Of a stretch of DNA of 64,000 nucleotides, positions 12,045-23,718 are shown piece after piece. The first letter of the stretch is position 1, and each line of letters begins with the position of its first letter. Position numbers and translations under genes: made by a program. Below the pieces are notes generated by a model. The model was not told the origin of the DNA and searched no databases. It saw only the letters and a program-made list of their open reading frames with translations. The stretch lies in assembly GCA_020226215.1 (NCBI GenBank), contig CM035234.1:67047823-67111822 (forward strand), given 5' to 3'. This stretch comes from Sindora glabra (Eukaryota > Streptophyta > Magnoliopsida > Fabales > Fabaceae).

Positions 12045-12473
12045 AGACTATTCTATTCTATCCGTGAAGTTGTGGATGCTATATTTACGAGAATAAATTT
12101 ATAGTTACTATTTCAATTTTACTTTCTGCCTGTTCTCCTATCGCATGTTAACTTAAGAGAGGAAAGAAACAGAGAATGATTTCAAAGAAGTGCATATAAA
12201 ATTTCATTTTGTTATATTTATAATGCAGATTGAGATTCAAATCCAAATTCAAAGTCAAATCTATGATAAAAGAAATCTATTTATCAATTTATATTATTAA
12301 AATTAAATTTGGTCCTTGCCATGTGTAGTCCTAAGATAAACCGTCTTAACACATGACATTAAGAAGTGCAATATTTTTTTATTATTTTACTTCTACAATA
12401 CTAAAATAAAATTATTTTATGTCCCCTTTAGATGAATTGATTCAAGTTAAATCGAATCCAATTCATAACCTCT
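12045..12473. other. intergenic
   Basis: AT-rich sequence downstream of the UGT pseudogene. No gene or clear repeat is recognised. Confidence 0.6.
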
Positions 12474-13140
12474 ACTACAAAATCATGGTTTAATACCATT
12501 AAATTAATCACTTTGATAATTATAACATTTTCTAACTTAATTTGACTAGCATGTCTATCTATTTGAATTATACTTTTATAATTTCTCATATAATAAATAA
12601 TATATAATTTTTATTTACCAATATAACTATTATCAAATTTAAAAATATAATTATTTTTGTAGAAACATATTATAGTTATTAATTAATATTAATAAATAAT
12701 ATTTTAAATTTCAATACTTTTTAATCAATAAGAAATTCAATCATCATCTTATTTCAATCTTCATTTTTCTATTATTTTATTCACTAACAATATTAAAATA
12801 AATAAATTAACAACATGCTAAATTAAACGCATAATCTCAAGAATAAAATCATAATTCGACACCACTTAACCAATTAGTTCATTCATTATTTTATTTATTA
12901 ACTTAGCATAACTAACATGTCTAACCATTTGATTTGTAATTTTACAACTTTCCATTAGAATAAATAATATATAATATTATTAAATTCAAATAAATAATTA
13001 TTTTAATAGATAAATATTATAATTATTAATTAACATTAATAAATAATAATTTAAATTTCAATCTTAATTGAATCAATAAATAATTTCAATCTTGATTTTA
13101 TTTAAATAAATATAATATAAAATAACATATTTAATTCTTT
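12474..13140. repeat. diverged tandem duplication, ~366-bp period
   Basis: The phrase CATGTCTA followed by an ATTTGA-like block, AATAAATAATATATAAT and TTATTAATTAA-ATTAATAAATAAT recurs in order from 12550 and from 12916. Flanking text (AAAATCAT before; TTTCAATC after) also recurs at the same spacing. Both copies are non-coding. Confidence 0.6.
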
Positions 13141-16019
13141 TTAATTTATGTAGAGTATTTTTAGTGACAAGATAACATTTTACAATTTTCATTTTTAGAT
13201 TAAAGTCATTTAATAAAATATATAATATAATTATCAAAAAAATAATTGAAAAATATTTGTTACTTATTGAGTTTATAGTTTATATTTGGTTCACTAAACA
13301 TGTAATACTATTTACACATTGACACTAATAGTGAATTCAATTTCAATCTTAGGGTTATCAATAAATATGGTAATATTAAATATTAAAATTTTATTTTTTA
13401 TGATTAAAAATAAAAATAAAGTTCTCATATTTTTATAGTGCTTGATAATACACAATAAAAAATAATATCATATTATTTTTAGTTGTCATGTAATAAATTA
13501 ATTAAGAAATAAAATTAATATGACTAGATTCAATTGCAATAAATAATTATAGATAAATAAAAATGAATATCAACAACAAATTAAGGACCTTACTTATAGT
13601 AGTAAATGCATAGCTAAAAAATGGATTTTTGCAAATAAATTATTATATTTAAATAAAATTTATTTAGTGATATATCTTTCTTACTTAAATTTACATAAAC
13701 ATTCATGTATTGTTATTAATAATTAGATGTGTTTATGGACTTAAAAACCCATAGGGGCCTATTAGGCTAAGCCCAATAAGCTTTGGCCTAATTCATTATA
13801 TGAGTTGTGGGTTTAAACTCATTTAGTGAATCAAACTTTTATGTATAGTGGGCTAAGCTTAAAATTAATTTGGGTTAAGCCTAAGTCCAAATCCTAAAAT
13901 GAATATTTATATTATAATTAATTAATATATTATTAATTAATTATATTATTATAACAAATATGAAATTTTAATAAATAAATAAAATGTTTAGAACTAATTA
14001 AAAGAAAAGAATTTGACATTATTGACTATAATGATTATAGTTATTAATTAAGTCTTCATTCTCCTGTTGGTTTTAAGAAATAGCAGCTCCATACCCTACT
14101 ATAATTTTAAATTTATCACCTTTCTGATAAAAAGCTATGCTTTCACATATATTTAAGGAATTTTGTGCTGATATATATTAATGGCTAATTGGAAACCGAA
14201 ACTTTTTTATACTTATCAAATCAATTCACTTCACAAAATTTTGAAAATTTTCATAAATTTTTGCAACACAATTTTGGTTGAAATCGCAAGTTTTATATGT
14301 GTTGATTACACATTTTAATTTTTTGTGAAAATCTTGCAAATTTTGTACACAAAATTACAGTTGTGACAAAATTTTAAAAACCTTACAAGCATATGTATAT
14401 ACTAAACGTTCAACATGGTTGAGAGTTGACTTGAAGTTTTATATTCAAATTCAGTTAGTATATTCAATTGACCTGCGAATGCAAAATCAAAGTTTACTGG
14501 CCATTATTTCATGGCCAGCATAAAAAATTTAAGGTCAAAGTCTCCGTTATTTTCTTGTCAAAGACTCAACAATAAATGGCATTTTATCTTATCGAAAACA
14601 ACTAATCTGCATATAATTAATAATTCATTTAGTCGATGTGATTTGTACCATAAATAACACAAAGCACACTAAGAAATCCGCACGCAGTTGAAGAAAATCA
14701 AGAACTAATACATAAAGCCCCATCAATTTTTGGTGCCAAATGGAAGAAGAAGTGGTGCTTCTGGGATTCTGGACATCTGCTTCTTTTCATATTCGTAATT
14801 CAACAATAATATTTTTTTTGGGCTAAAATGATAGGAAAAAATGATTTCTTCAATTCAATTGGATGCAAGATTAATAATATAGGAAAAAATTTAATTAATT
14901 ATATTACAAAATGCATTCATATTATATTATTATTTTATTATAACAAATTAAAATTGTTGTTAGGTTTAATCTAGGCTTTATCCAAACTCATAGGCTTAGG
15001 CCCTAATTCAAAAATAGACTTAAAATTATATGAGCCAAAATTTGAGCTTTAACTTAAAGTTCATTATCTCTTATGAGCTTTATTCAAAACCTGGGCTACA
15101 AAACCAATGAACAAGTCTATTAGTAAGGAAGAGAAGACACGGATTTACTGCACTAATTATTTAATTACAAAGTTAAGTTGTATAATTTTGTATTAGTTGC
15201 ATGTTTGAATTGAGAGTTAATATATCAATAGATTTAATACATAAAATAAGTAAAGAATGAATTCTTGAAAATCATAACTTTTTAAGTAAACACCTTACAG
15301 AATTATATTATTATTATTAAACACTGAAAGAAAGAAATAGATTTATTTCACTAATTATGTATCAATTGCATGTTCAAATTGGAAATTAATATATTAATAT
15401 ATTTAATATACAAAATAATTTTAAAAAATAAGTGATATAGAGAGATACAAAGGTACAAAAGTTCATATACTCGTATACTTTTTTAGTAGGGGAATACTAT
15501 TTTTGAATTTGATTATTATCATTACTTAGTAGAATTTATGTTCTTATTTCATGTTTAGTTTAAGCTTTTTATAAATAAATGCTTCTCATTTTAAGGAAAA
15601 AAACAAAAAGACATTACTTGTAAGAAAATATGTTTTAATCCAAGTACCATAATTAATAAGTCTATAAGAAAAAATGAAAAATTAAATTTATTAAGTTTTA
15701 AACCTTTTATTTTACTCATTTTTTCTTTTACAGGTTTTATAATGGTTGTTAATATATATATATATATATATATATGAGAGCAACATGTACTGGTATAAGT
15801 TTTTGTATAATATTTATTAAAAGGTGAAATTAATAAATAAACATAAAATAAAAAATGACTCTTATGCTTAAATTTTATTTTTATATGAATTGTATAATAT
15901 TATAATTAAGACCTAGTTTAAAAATTAATTTTATTTTTACATTCATTATATTATATTATTATCATAATATATAAATTCTATTTAATTTTAATTTTATAAT
16001 GAATTAAATACAAACACAT
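13141..16019. other. intergenic, very AT-rich
   Basis: No gene is supported. It holds a (TA)n microsatellite at 15751-15774. Around 13735-13880 and 14960-15120 are stretches rich in GGCCTA/AAGCCCAA-like words of the kind seen in plant MITEs, without clear ends. Around 14230-14385 there is an imperfect inverted similarity built on AAATTTTGCAA-like words. Confidence 0.5.
15751..15774. repeat. (TA)n microsatellite
   Basis: Uninterrupted alternation of A and T over 24 bases. Confidence 0.95.
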
Positions 16020-17610
16020 AGAATGGACTCGCTTACTGATCTTACGGAGGTTGGCTTTAAAACTTATTGCTACGTGACCTCTTAAACGAAAAGTCTTTCC
16101 CGCCTGATATTGTCACTTTTGAGACGCAATTTTTTTTCTTTTTCTTTTTCTTTTTTCTTTTTATTTTTTTATTATATCTAATAATAATAATAATACATAT
16201 AAAACATAATAAAATAAATCATAGAAAATATTATAATATATTACATTATATATATATATATATTGTGAACAATATTATCTATATATTTTATTTATAAATA
16301 AATTTATGTTTATGATTTAATTATATTTTCTTCCCTAATTTTATTTTTTATTTATTTTTCTGATTGTATATTATTTTTCATTTTGATGATTTTTAAATTT
16401 TTTTAAATTTATCGGTTGAATTAAAGGTAAGTGCTTTTTAAAAGAGAATATGAAATTCTTACCTTCTTTCTATATTTTTTACTCTTATTATTTATTGATT
16501 GGAGTAAGAGTTTGTAATATCAAAATAAAAAATATTATATGTACAAAAAAAATCAAAATTAGATTTTAAATTTTTTATTTTATTATATTTAATTTTATAA
16601 ATTTAGTTTAATTAATTTTTTATTTATATTTGAAATTTAATTTGAAATTTAATTTTTAATATATATGTAATATTATTGTGGTGATATATATGAGTTTTCG
16701 GCCTCGATTACGGCAGATGTGTCATCTTTTTAACATACGTCTATTTTTGCTACATGGCCTCTTAAGCAAAAAGTCTATCCCGCCCGATATTGTCTCTTTT
16801 GAGACACGGGTTTTTTTCCTTTTTCTTTTTAATTTTTTATTATATCTAACAAGAATAATAATAAGACATATAACGTATAATAAAATAAATCACAAAAATA
16901 ATGCTATGATATTTTATATTATATTATATATTTTTTGAACGCTATTATCTATATATTTTATTTATATATAAAATTAAGGTAATTTGAATAAATTTATGTT
17001 TATGATTTAATTGTATTTTCTTCCTTTAATTTTATTTTTTTGTCTGATTGTATATTATTTTTCATTTTGATATTTTTGTAGTTTTCTTAAATCTATCTAT
17101 TGAATTAAAAAATAAACAATTTTTAAAGAATTTAAATTTAATTTATTGTAATATAAATTAATTTTATATTATCATCCAAATGTAATTACAAAATTGTTAC
17201 AACTTTGTTATTGTTGATAAAGATCCTTATTTTTTTAATGCCATTTCATTTTCATATTCACTGATAATGTAAAATATTATACACTAATGATACACCAAAT
17301 TTAAAAAGTATGAGATTTTTACTTTCATTCTATATTTTTACTCTTATTATTAATAGATTGGGAGTAAGAGTTTGTAGTATAAAAAATATTATATGCAAAA
17401 ATAATAAAATTCAAAATTAAATTTTAAATTCTTTATATTCATTAAATTGAGTTTTTTAAATTTCACCTACAAATAATAACTTTTCATTTATATTCATAAA
17501 TTAATTTTGGATCTTACTTTTGATCTATATAACATTAATGTTTTGATATATATGAGTTTTCATCCTCATATACATTAGTTTTGTGTCACCTTTTTAACAT
17601 GTATAATAAA
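16020..17610. repeat. tandem segmental duplication, 680-860-bp period, about 2.2 copies
   Basis: Copy 1 contains GCTACGTGACCTCTTAAACG at 16069, then CCCGCCTGATATTGTC, a T/C-rich run, and GTTTATGATTTAATTATATT. Copy 2 repeats the order from 16749 (GCTACATGGCCTCTTAAGC, CCCGCCCGATATTGTC and so on). The phrase GGAGTAAGAGTTTGTA recurs at about 16500 and 17362. The phrase GATATATATGAGTTTTC recurs at 16683 and 17546. Copy 2 carries an extra ~180 bases around 17120-17300. No protein homology is visible; the two short frames at 16067 and 16678 are the same region of the two copies. Confidence 0.8.
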
Positions 17611-18910
17611 TCTGAAATTTGATACTAACATTCATAATAATGTTATAAAAAATTTCACATTCTACAAGGTTAAATATTTTACTATTAAATTAATTTTAAT
17701 GTGTTAAAATTTACATTTTTTATTTTAATTCAGTTGTTTTGATATTCAAAAAAAGATAATTTAATAGTGCAAATACTCAATCTCTTAAGATGTGGAATTT
17801 TTCATAACTTTACCCTTAACATTAAATAATTTTAGCTATCTTTTTTCCATAAATACATCATATATTTTAATTCTAAGTTCTAACTTCTAACCTGTGTAAC
17901 ACATTGAGTAAGAGCAATAAATTTACCAATTTCTTTATTTTTTGGTTAGATTCTATGATAATTGCGCAATGTATTTAAAGTCCGTAGTAGGTGTGTTTTT
18001 CTAAGTTTTATTTTGACATCTATCGTAATTTTCTTGAATTTATCTGATAATCAATTTGAATATGTACTTTTTTATAGCTGATACAATATTATTATTCTAT
18101 TTTTATATTTCTATTCTTTTCTTTGATAAATTGGCGTTAGGACCTATAATATATGTAGATTTATGGGTGTTCTTTATTTTAGAAGTGCTGAATTACAACA
18201 CCATTTTAGTGCAATGATGATATAATATGATAATTAGAAGTTAAAAATGTTTTAAATAAATTAAATATTTAATCAATTGAATTACTTAACAGCATAGATT
18301 ATTTTTCAATCCATGTGATGTATGATTGTCTATTTTGTCTAACAAAAAAATAAGTATATAAGAAAATATTATAAAAATTTTAAAATCTAATTTATTATAT
18401 TTATTTTTAATTTTTAATTTATATAACTAATTAAAAAAATTCTGAAATGTAATATGAGAGTTAAAAAATATAAACTGTACGTCTATATCACAAGTGAAAA
18501 TGAAAAAAATAATAATAAAACAAGAAGTAAAACAATGCTCAAAATTTTTATAAAATCTTGATTAATTAGTTTCTACATAATTTAAAATAAAGCACTTAAA
18601 AAGTAATGTCAATATATTATTGATAAAATTTAAACAAATAAATTTGAATTTAATTTTTAATATCTTTTTAAATAATAGAACATGAAATTTATTATTTCAA
18701 CTAAAAAATTAAATTAAAATTAAAATTTATTTATAATATATTTATAAATAATTAAATTTATCATTTTATACCTATATTAATTTAAAATATTAACATCTAA
18801 ATGATAAATAATAGTAGCACACATAAAAAAGGAGAGGAGTTTTATATTATATATATTTTTATAATTAAAGCAATTTTAATAAGTCTAAGTTTTTTATTTT
18901 ACAGCATTTT
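17611..18910. other. intergenic, AT-rich
   Basis: No gene, RNA or clear repeat is recognised between the tandem duplication and the CACTA element. Confidence 0.6.
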
Positions 18911-21062
18911 CACTACAAGAAATAATGCCAACAACACTTTTTGCAACAACAAAAATTTGGTCATTAGTTATGCATTGCTAAATTTTTACTGACGACTGAT
19001 ATATAAAAAATCCATGGGCACGAATTTTTCTGGGTGGAAAAAATTTGGCAAAAAAAAATCATTTTCAACAACAATAATTGATTTTTAGTGACGACAAATG
19101 TCATCGCTAAAGCTACTTTGAAATATAAAGTAGAAAAATTTAGTCTTTAGAATTGTCATCGCTAAAAGTCAAATTTTAGCAATGACCAATGTCATCGCTA
19201 AAGACTAAATTTTCTCACTCTATAGTCTTTAACAATGACAAATGTCATTGTTAAAAGTTGACTTTTAGCGATGAGTGATGACAAATGTCCCCATTAAAGG
19301 TTGAATTTTTTCACTCTACATTTTAGGTTAGCCTTTAGCAACAACATTTATCATCACCAAAAGTCAACTTTTAGCAACAACATTTTTAGCGACAACAAAT
19401 GTCGTCGCTAAATGCTGAAGTCTTTATCGTCGCTAAAAGCTCGAACTTTTAATAATGACACTTTTAGTAACAACAAATGTCGTTGTTAAAAACTAAATTT
19501 TTTCACTTTACATTTCAGGTTAGTCTTTAGTAACGACATTTATCATCGCTAAAAGTCGCTAAAAGTGATGACACTTTTAACGATGACAATTTTTAACGAT
19601 GACATTAGCAACAACAATTGTCATCGCTAAAAACTCAAACTTTAATGATGACACCTTTAGCGATGACAAATGTCACTGTTAAAGACTCAATTTTTCCGTT
19701 AAAAGTTAACTTTTAGCAACAACACTTTTAGTGATGACAAATATCATCATTAAAGACTAAATTTTTTTGCTTTATATTTTAGGGTAGTATTTAGTGATAG
19801 TATTTATCGTCGCTAAGAGTCTAAGCTTTCGGCAATGATAATTATCATCATTGAATAGTCAAACACTATTTCCAGTGTCACTCTTCAGTAACGACAATGT
19901 TATTGCTAAAGTGGGGCATAGAAAATTATTCTGGTAAATATTATGACATATACCGATGATATTGTCGTTGGTGAATATTTTCAATTTTTACTGATAACTT
20001 TTTAATGACAACTGAGAATATTGTCATTGTTGAAGAATTCATCAATAAGTACCCCTAATTGCCATTTGACTCTCATTTCACATATAGAAGAGTGATGGCA
20101 GCAAAGAGAGAGACTAGATAAGTGTTAGTTTTATTATTTTTTATATAATGTATTTTTTTATTTATATATTTTTGTAATGTAATCATGAATTCATCTCCAA
20201 CTTGCTTAAAGTATCTTGAACTCTCTTCTTTTACAGAGCATAAAATTGTTTCAGTAACAGAAATTATGAGAAATTGCTAAAATTGATTGGAAGGGCTAAC
20301 ATGTCTCCTTTATCTACATTTGCACTTACACTTTAATTGATTTTTATTTTCAAATTGACCTAACTTTCTTACCAAAAAAAAAGAAGGGAAAATCAAGAAT
20401 AAGGTGCAAGTGCATTTGTAGACAAATGCTATGATGGGCCATTGGCATTCATTTAAAATTATAATATGATATAAAAATATATTAATAAAAATAAATATAT
20501 AAGTTAAAATAATTTATAATTTATTAAATTAATTTTTAATAAATTAATAGATGAAATATTTTTAAAAATTAACTTATAATTTATTAATTAATTTAATAAA
20601 TTATAAATTAATTTAAATTTCGTATGAACTTTTAGTGACAACATTATCATCATCAAAAGTTGAAATGTCATCACTAAAAATTTATTTTCAACAATGCCAA
20701 AGAGTGAAATTAAATTTTTTTTAATTTTAAAAATTTTTTCCACAACGATTATATTATCACTAAAAGTTTATTTTCAACAATGATTTTATCGTCATGAAAA
20801 GTTGAAATGTTGTCGCTAATAGTTATTTTTAGCAATGACTGTCATCGCTAAAGAGTGAAATTCAAAAAATTTTGAATTTTTAAAATTTTTTCTCTAACAA
20901 TTTTATTATCGTAAAAACTTACATTTTTACCAACAACAATACTGTCGTCAGTATTGGTCCCTTCAACGATGACATTTTTGTTATGACAATTTCATTTAGC
21001 AACAACCGATAAGTCTACACCGACAATAAATGTTGTTATTAAAAGACTTTTTTCTTGTAGTG
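18911..21062. mobile_element. non-autonomous CACTA (En/Spm-type) element with palindromic subterminal arrays
   Basis: The left end is CACTACAAGAAA and the right end is its inverse TTTCTTGTAGTG, the defining terminal inverted repeat of CACTA transposons. The flanking triplets are TTT and TCT, a one-mismatch version of the 3-bp target duplication. Between the ends are dozens of short words such as TTTAGCGATGAC and GTCATCGCTAAA in both orientations. They often pair around an AAAT or similar centre, filling about 19070-19990 and 20620-21050. The centre (about 19990-20620) is unrelated AT-rich sequence. No TNPA/TNPD-like transposase is present, so movement would need a helper in trans. Subterminal repeats of this kind are the transposase-binding region in the family. 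Confidence 0.88.
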
Positions 21063-21770
21063 TCTTACTCTATTTTCCTTTTATTGAATTTCCTTCTTTA
21101 TCTCATTTCATGTTAGTTTCACAATAAGTTTGATGTAGAGGTAGCAAATATATTTTTCAAATTTTTTGTAATGATATTTTTGATAATTTTAATTTGTTAA
21201 ATTTGAAGATAAATATTTTTTTAAGCTAATACAGAATTTTTACTCTTTTCATCCTAGATTGAAATGAAAGTTTACAACATAGGCGTTAGTTTTCTATATA
21301 TAGTCTCCACGTATTTCTTATTTTAAAAATGTTAACTCACATTACTATTTTAATATAATGAATTTGCCAACTTAAATTACCATTTCAATTTAATGAACTT
21401 ATAGCCTAACACTCAAATTAAACTATTTTAATTATGTTTTATCATAGATTGTATATTTTAAGTTTCAATTTTAACTTCTACCCTGCCTTACGCGGGAAAT
21501 GGCTATATTATTATTATTATTATTTAAAAAATGATCTGCAACTACAATATTGCCTGCAACATTACATTTTTGGGCATACCGCATCCGTGATTTTAGATCA
21601 TTATGGCCATATCGTCCATATTGCACCGCGACCGCGACCGCGATTGTAATTTAAATTGCTGATTATTATTATTATTATTATTCAAGAAAGAACAAAAACA
21701 AAAACAAAAAACCTAAACTGTATAACAAGTATAACATTTCAAAGTCAAATTCAAATCTCCGTGTGTAAAG
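21063..21770. other. intergenic with a GC-rich patch and ATT repeats
   Basis: AT-rich sequence containing (ATT)n runs at about 21505-21520 and 21661-21681. They flank a GC-richer patch that includes CACCGCGACCGCGACCGCGA near 21621-21643. The patch resembles fragments scattered in plant intergenic DNA. The short open frames at 21434 and 21656 are not supported as genes. Confidence 0.5.
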
Positions 21771-21777
21771 TGCCAAG

Positions 21778-21910
21778 CACGTGGTCTCACCTAAATCTCC
21801 CTGAAAACAATATAAACACTTCATCGTGCAAAGCTGACGTCGGACCATTCAAATCAAAGAAAATCAAAGAAGGGTTCTGACGGCGAAGCTTAACGTACGT
21901 TCTTACGTCA
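21778..21910 (+). promoter_or_regulatory. cluster of G-box and TGACG (as-1-like) motifs upstream of the intact UGT
   Basis: A palindromic G-box CACGTG lies at 21778-21783, TGACGTC at 21835-21841, TGACG at 21878-21882 and TTACGTCA (inverse TGACGTAA) at 21903-21910, with ACGTACGT in between. These are ACGT-core sites of the kind bound by plant bZIP factors, including TGA factors at as-1-like elements. They sit 110-250 bases upstream of the TATA box of the gene at 22120. Binding is inferred from motif density only. Confidence 0.45.
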
Positions 21911-22020
21911 CCGCATCAGACCAATGGCTATCAAACAATACTTATTCCTTTCATACAGCGAGGACCCAGCCTTTCAATAACCCTACAAAATGAGAATTCA
22001 TACACAAGCAAGCAGTTTCC

Positions 22021-22028
22021 TATATAAA
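22021..22028 (+). promoter_or_regulatory. TATA box of the intact UGT
   Basis: TATATAAA lies 99 bases before the ATG at 22120, predicting a transcription start near 22050 and a 5' leader of about 65-70 bases. Confidence 0.65.
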
Positions 22029-22119
22029 CCCATCAGAACTTGTCTTAAGGACACCGTTTTTCAATATAGCAAACCATTTCATTTCATCTTCTCAATTTGG
22101 TTGATCTGACTAGTATTCA

Positions 22120-23526
22120 ATGGAGAAAACAACGCATATAGCCATTGTTCCGAGTCCTGGCTTCAGCCATCTTCTCCCGATCATTGACTTCTCAAAAAGA
22201 CTTGTTCAACTTCGCAATGATTTCCATGTAACTTGCATCATACCTACACTTGGTTCTCCTCCACCTTCTTCCAAAGCCTATCTTCAAACTCTTCCTCCAA
22301 ACATAGACCTCAATTTTCTTCCAGCAGTTTCCAGAGATATCGTCCCAGAAAACACACATCCAGGAGTCCAAATTCAGCTCACAGTCACTCATTCTCTGCC
22401 ACATATACGTCAAGTTTTGATTTCCTTAGCTTCAAAAACCCAATTGGCTGCTCTGGTTGCTGATTATTTCGCCTTTGAAACTCTAGAATTTGCAAAGGAA
22501 TTGAAAATATTGTCCTTCGTTTACTTTCCTATGTCGGCGATGGCACTTTCTATGATATTCTATCTGCCCAAATTGGATGAAAATTTTTCAGAAGAGCATA
22601 GAGACCCGAAAGAAATTATTCACTTTCCGGGTTGCATACGGCTTTATGCCCAAGACCTACCTGACTCGGTTCAGGACCGATCCAGTCAAGCTTACAAATT
22701 TTTTGTTCAACGTTCCAAATGCCTCCTTTCTGTTGATGGGATCTTGGTAAATAGCTTTCAAGATTTGGAAGAAAGTACCATAAGAACTTTAACAGAAGGA
22801 AATTACGGCAACCCACCCATTTATCCGGTTGGACCCATTGTGCAAACCTGGTCGGATAAAGAGACTAACCGGCCAGAGTGTTTGCGATGGTTGGATTACC
22901 AATCACCCAACTCTGTTTTGTATGTTTCGTTTGGAAGTGGTGGGACCCTATCTCAAGATCAAATCAATGAGCTGGCTTTGGGCTTAGAATTGAGTGGTAA
23001 GAAATTCTTATGGGTGGTAAGAGCACCAAGTAATATAGCTAGTGCTGCTTATCTAGGTTCTTCTAATGAGGATCCTTTGCAATTTTTACCAAATGGATTT
23101 TTGGAGAGAACAAAGGAGCAAGGTTTTGTGATTCCTTCATGGGCACCTCAAATTCAAATACTTAGGCACAACTCAGTTGGTGGCTTTTTGAGTCATTGTG
23201 GATGGAATTCAACTCTTGAGAGTGTGTTGAAGGGAGTGCCTTTGATAACTTGGCCATTATATGCTGAGCAAAAAGTGAATGCAGCTTTGTTAGCAAATGG
23301 TCTAAAAGTGGCACTAAAACCAAAAGTGAATCATCAGGGAATGGTGGAAAAGGAGGAAATTGCTAAAGTGGTAAAGAGTTTGATGGAAGGTGAGGAAGGT
23401 AAAGAAATGCGCAAAAGAATGAAGGATTTGAAGAATGCTGCGGAAAATGCTCTGAAAGAAGATGGATCTTCTACAAAGACTCTTTCCCTTGTGGCACAAA
23501 AATGGAAGAATTTGGGTGGCGTATAG
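22120..23526 (+). CDS. UGT72B-like UDP-glucosyltransferase (hydroquinone/monolignol glucosyltransferase-like)
   Basis: An intact, intronless 468-residue family-1 glycosyltransferase, the usual length for UGT72. It should transfer glucose from UDP-glucose to a phenolic or phenylpropanoid-type acceptor in the cytosol; the acceptor cannot be deduced. The N-terminal acceptor domain starts MEKTTHIAIVPSPGFSHLLP, with the catalytic His at residue 17 and the partner Asp at 115 (VADYF). The inter-domain region contains YPVGPI and the donor-domain loop SFGSGGTLS starts at about 270. The PSPG box spans residues 341-384, with Trp341, Gln344, His359 of HCGWNS, Glu367 and the terminal Glu383-Gln384, the pair expected for UDP-glucose. 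No signal peptide or membrane segment is seen. The first Met is chosen because the family motif begins six residues later and a TATA box lies 99 bases upstream. Two broken paralogues lie in the same window at 127-1537 and 10751-12044. Confidence 0.97.
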   Translation: MEKTTHIAIVPSPGFSHLLPIIDFSKRLVQLRNDFHVTCIIPTLGSPPPSSKAYLQTLPPNIDLNFLPAVSRDIVPENTHPGVQIQLTVTHSLPHIRQVLISLASKTQLAALVADYFAFETLEFAKELKILSFVYFPMSAMALSMIFYLPKLDENFSEEHRDPKEIIHFPGCIRLYAQDLPDSVQDRSSQAYKFFVQRSKCLLSVDGILVNSFQDLEESTIRTLTEGNYGNPPIYPVGPIVQTWSDKETNRPECLRWLDYQSPNSVLYVSFGSGGTLSQDQINELALGLELSGKKFLWVVRAPSNIASAAYLGSSNEDPLQFLPNGFLERTKEQGFVIPSWAPQIQILRHNSVGGFLSHCGWNSTLESVLKGVPLITWPLYAEQKVNAALLANGLKVALKPKVNHQGMVEKEEIAKVVKSLMEGEEGKEMRKRMKDLKNAAENALKEDGSSTKTLSLVAQKWKNLGGV

Positions 23527-23712
23527 ACTAAGTTGTGGAAGTCTGGAAGGGAATATTTTGCTCTCCAAAAGTTAACAAAAGGAAAAGTCTCACTCGTTCT
23601 TTTGTGATCATTTTATTCTTGAAGTTGCGCGTGTCTTAAATATTTGACTTTGTCATGGTGAGGTTGCTAATTCGTAGAATTAATTTCTGTAAAAATGAGT
23701 TATGTATTTAGA

Positions 23713-23718
23713 AATAAA
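23713..23718 (+). terminator. candidate polyadenylation signal of the intact UGT
   Basis: AATAAA occurs about 190 bases after the stop codon, the first good match downstream. Plant signals are loose, so the true cleavage site may differ. Confidence 0.4.

Noticed and set aside
14230..14385. Inverted similarity built on AAATTTTGCAA-like words
   Set aside because: The arms are too imperfect and too low in complexity to define a MITE by eye.
18911..21062. CRISPR-like array of short repeats
   Set aside because: Repeat units vary, occur in both orientations and lack regular unique spacers; the CACTA termini explain the structure.
22192..23568. Open frames overlapping the intact UGT in other frames and on the minus strand
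   Set aside because: They are shadows of the 468-codon gene, which has complete family motifs.
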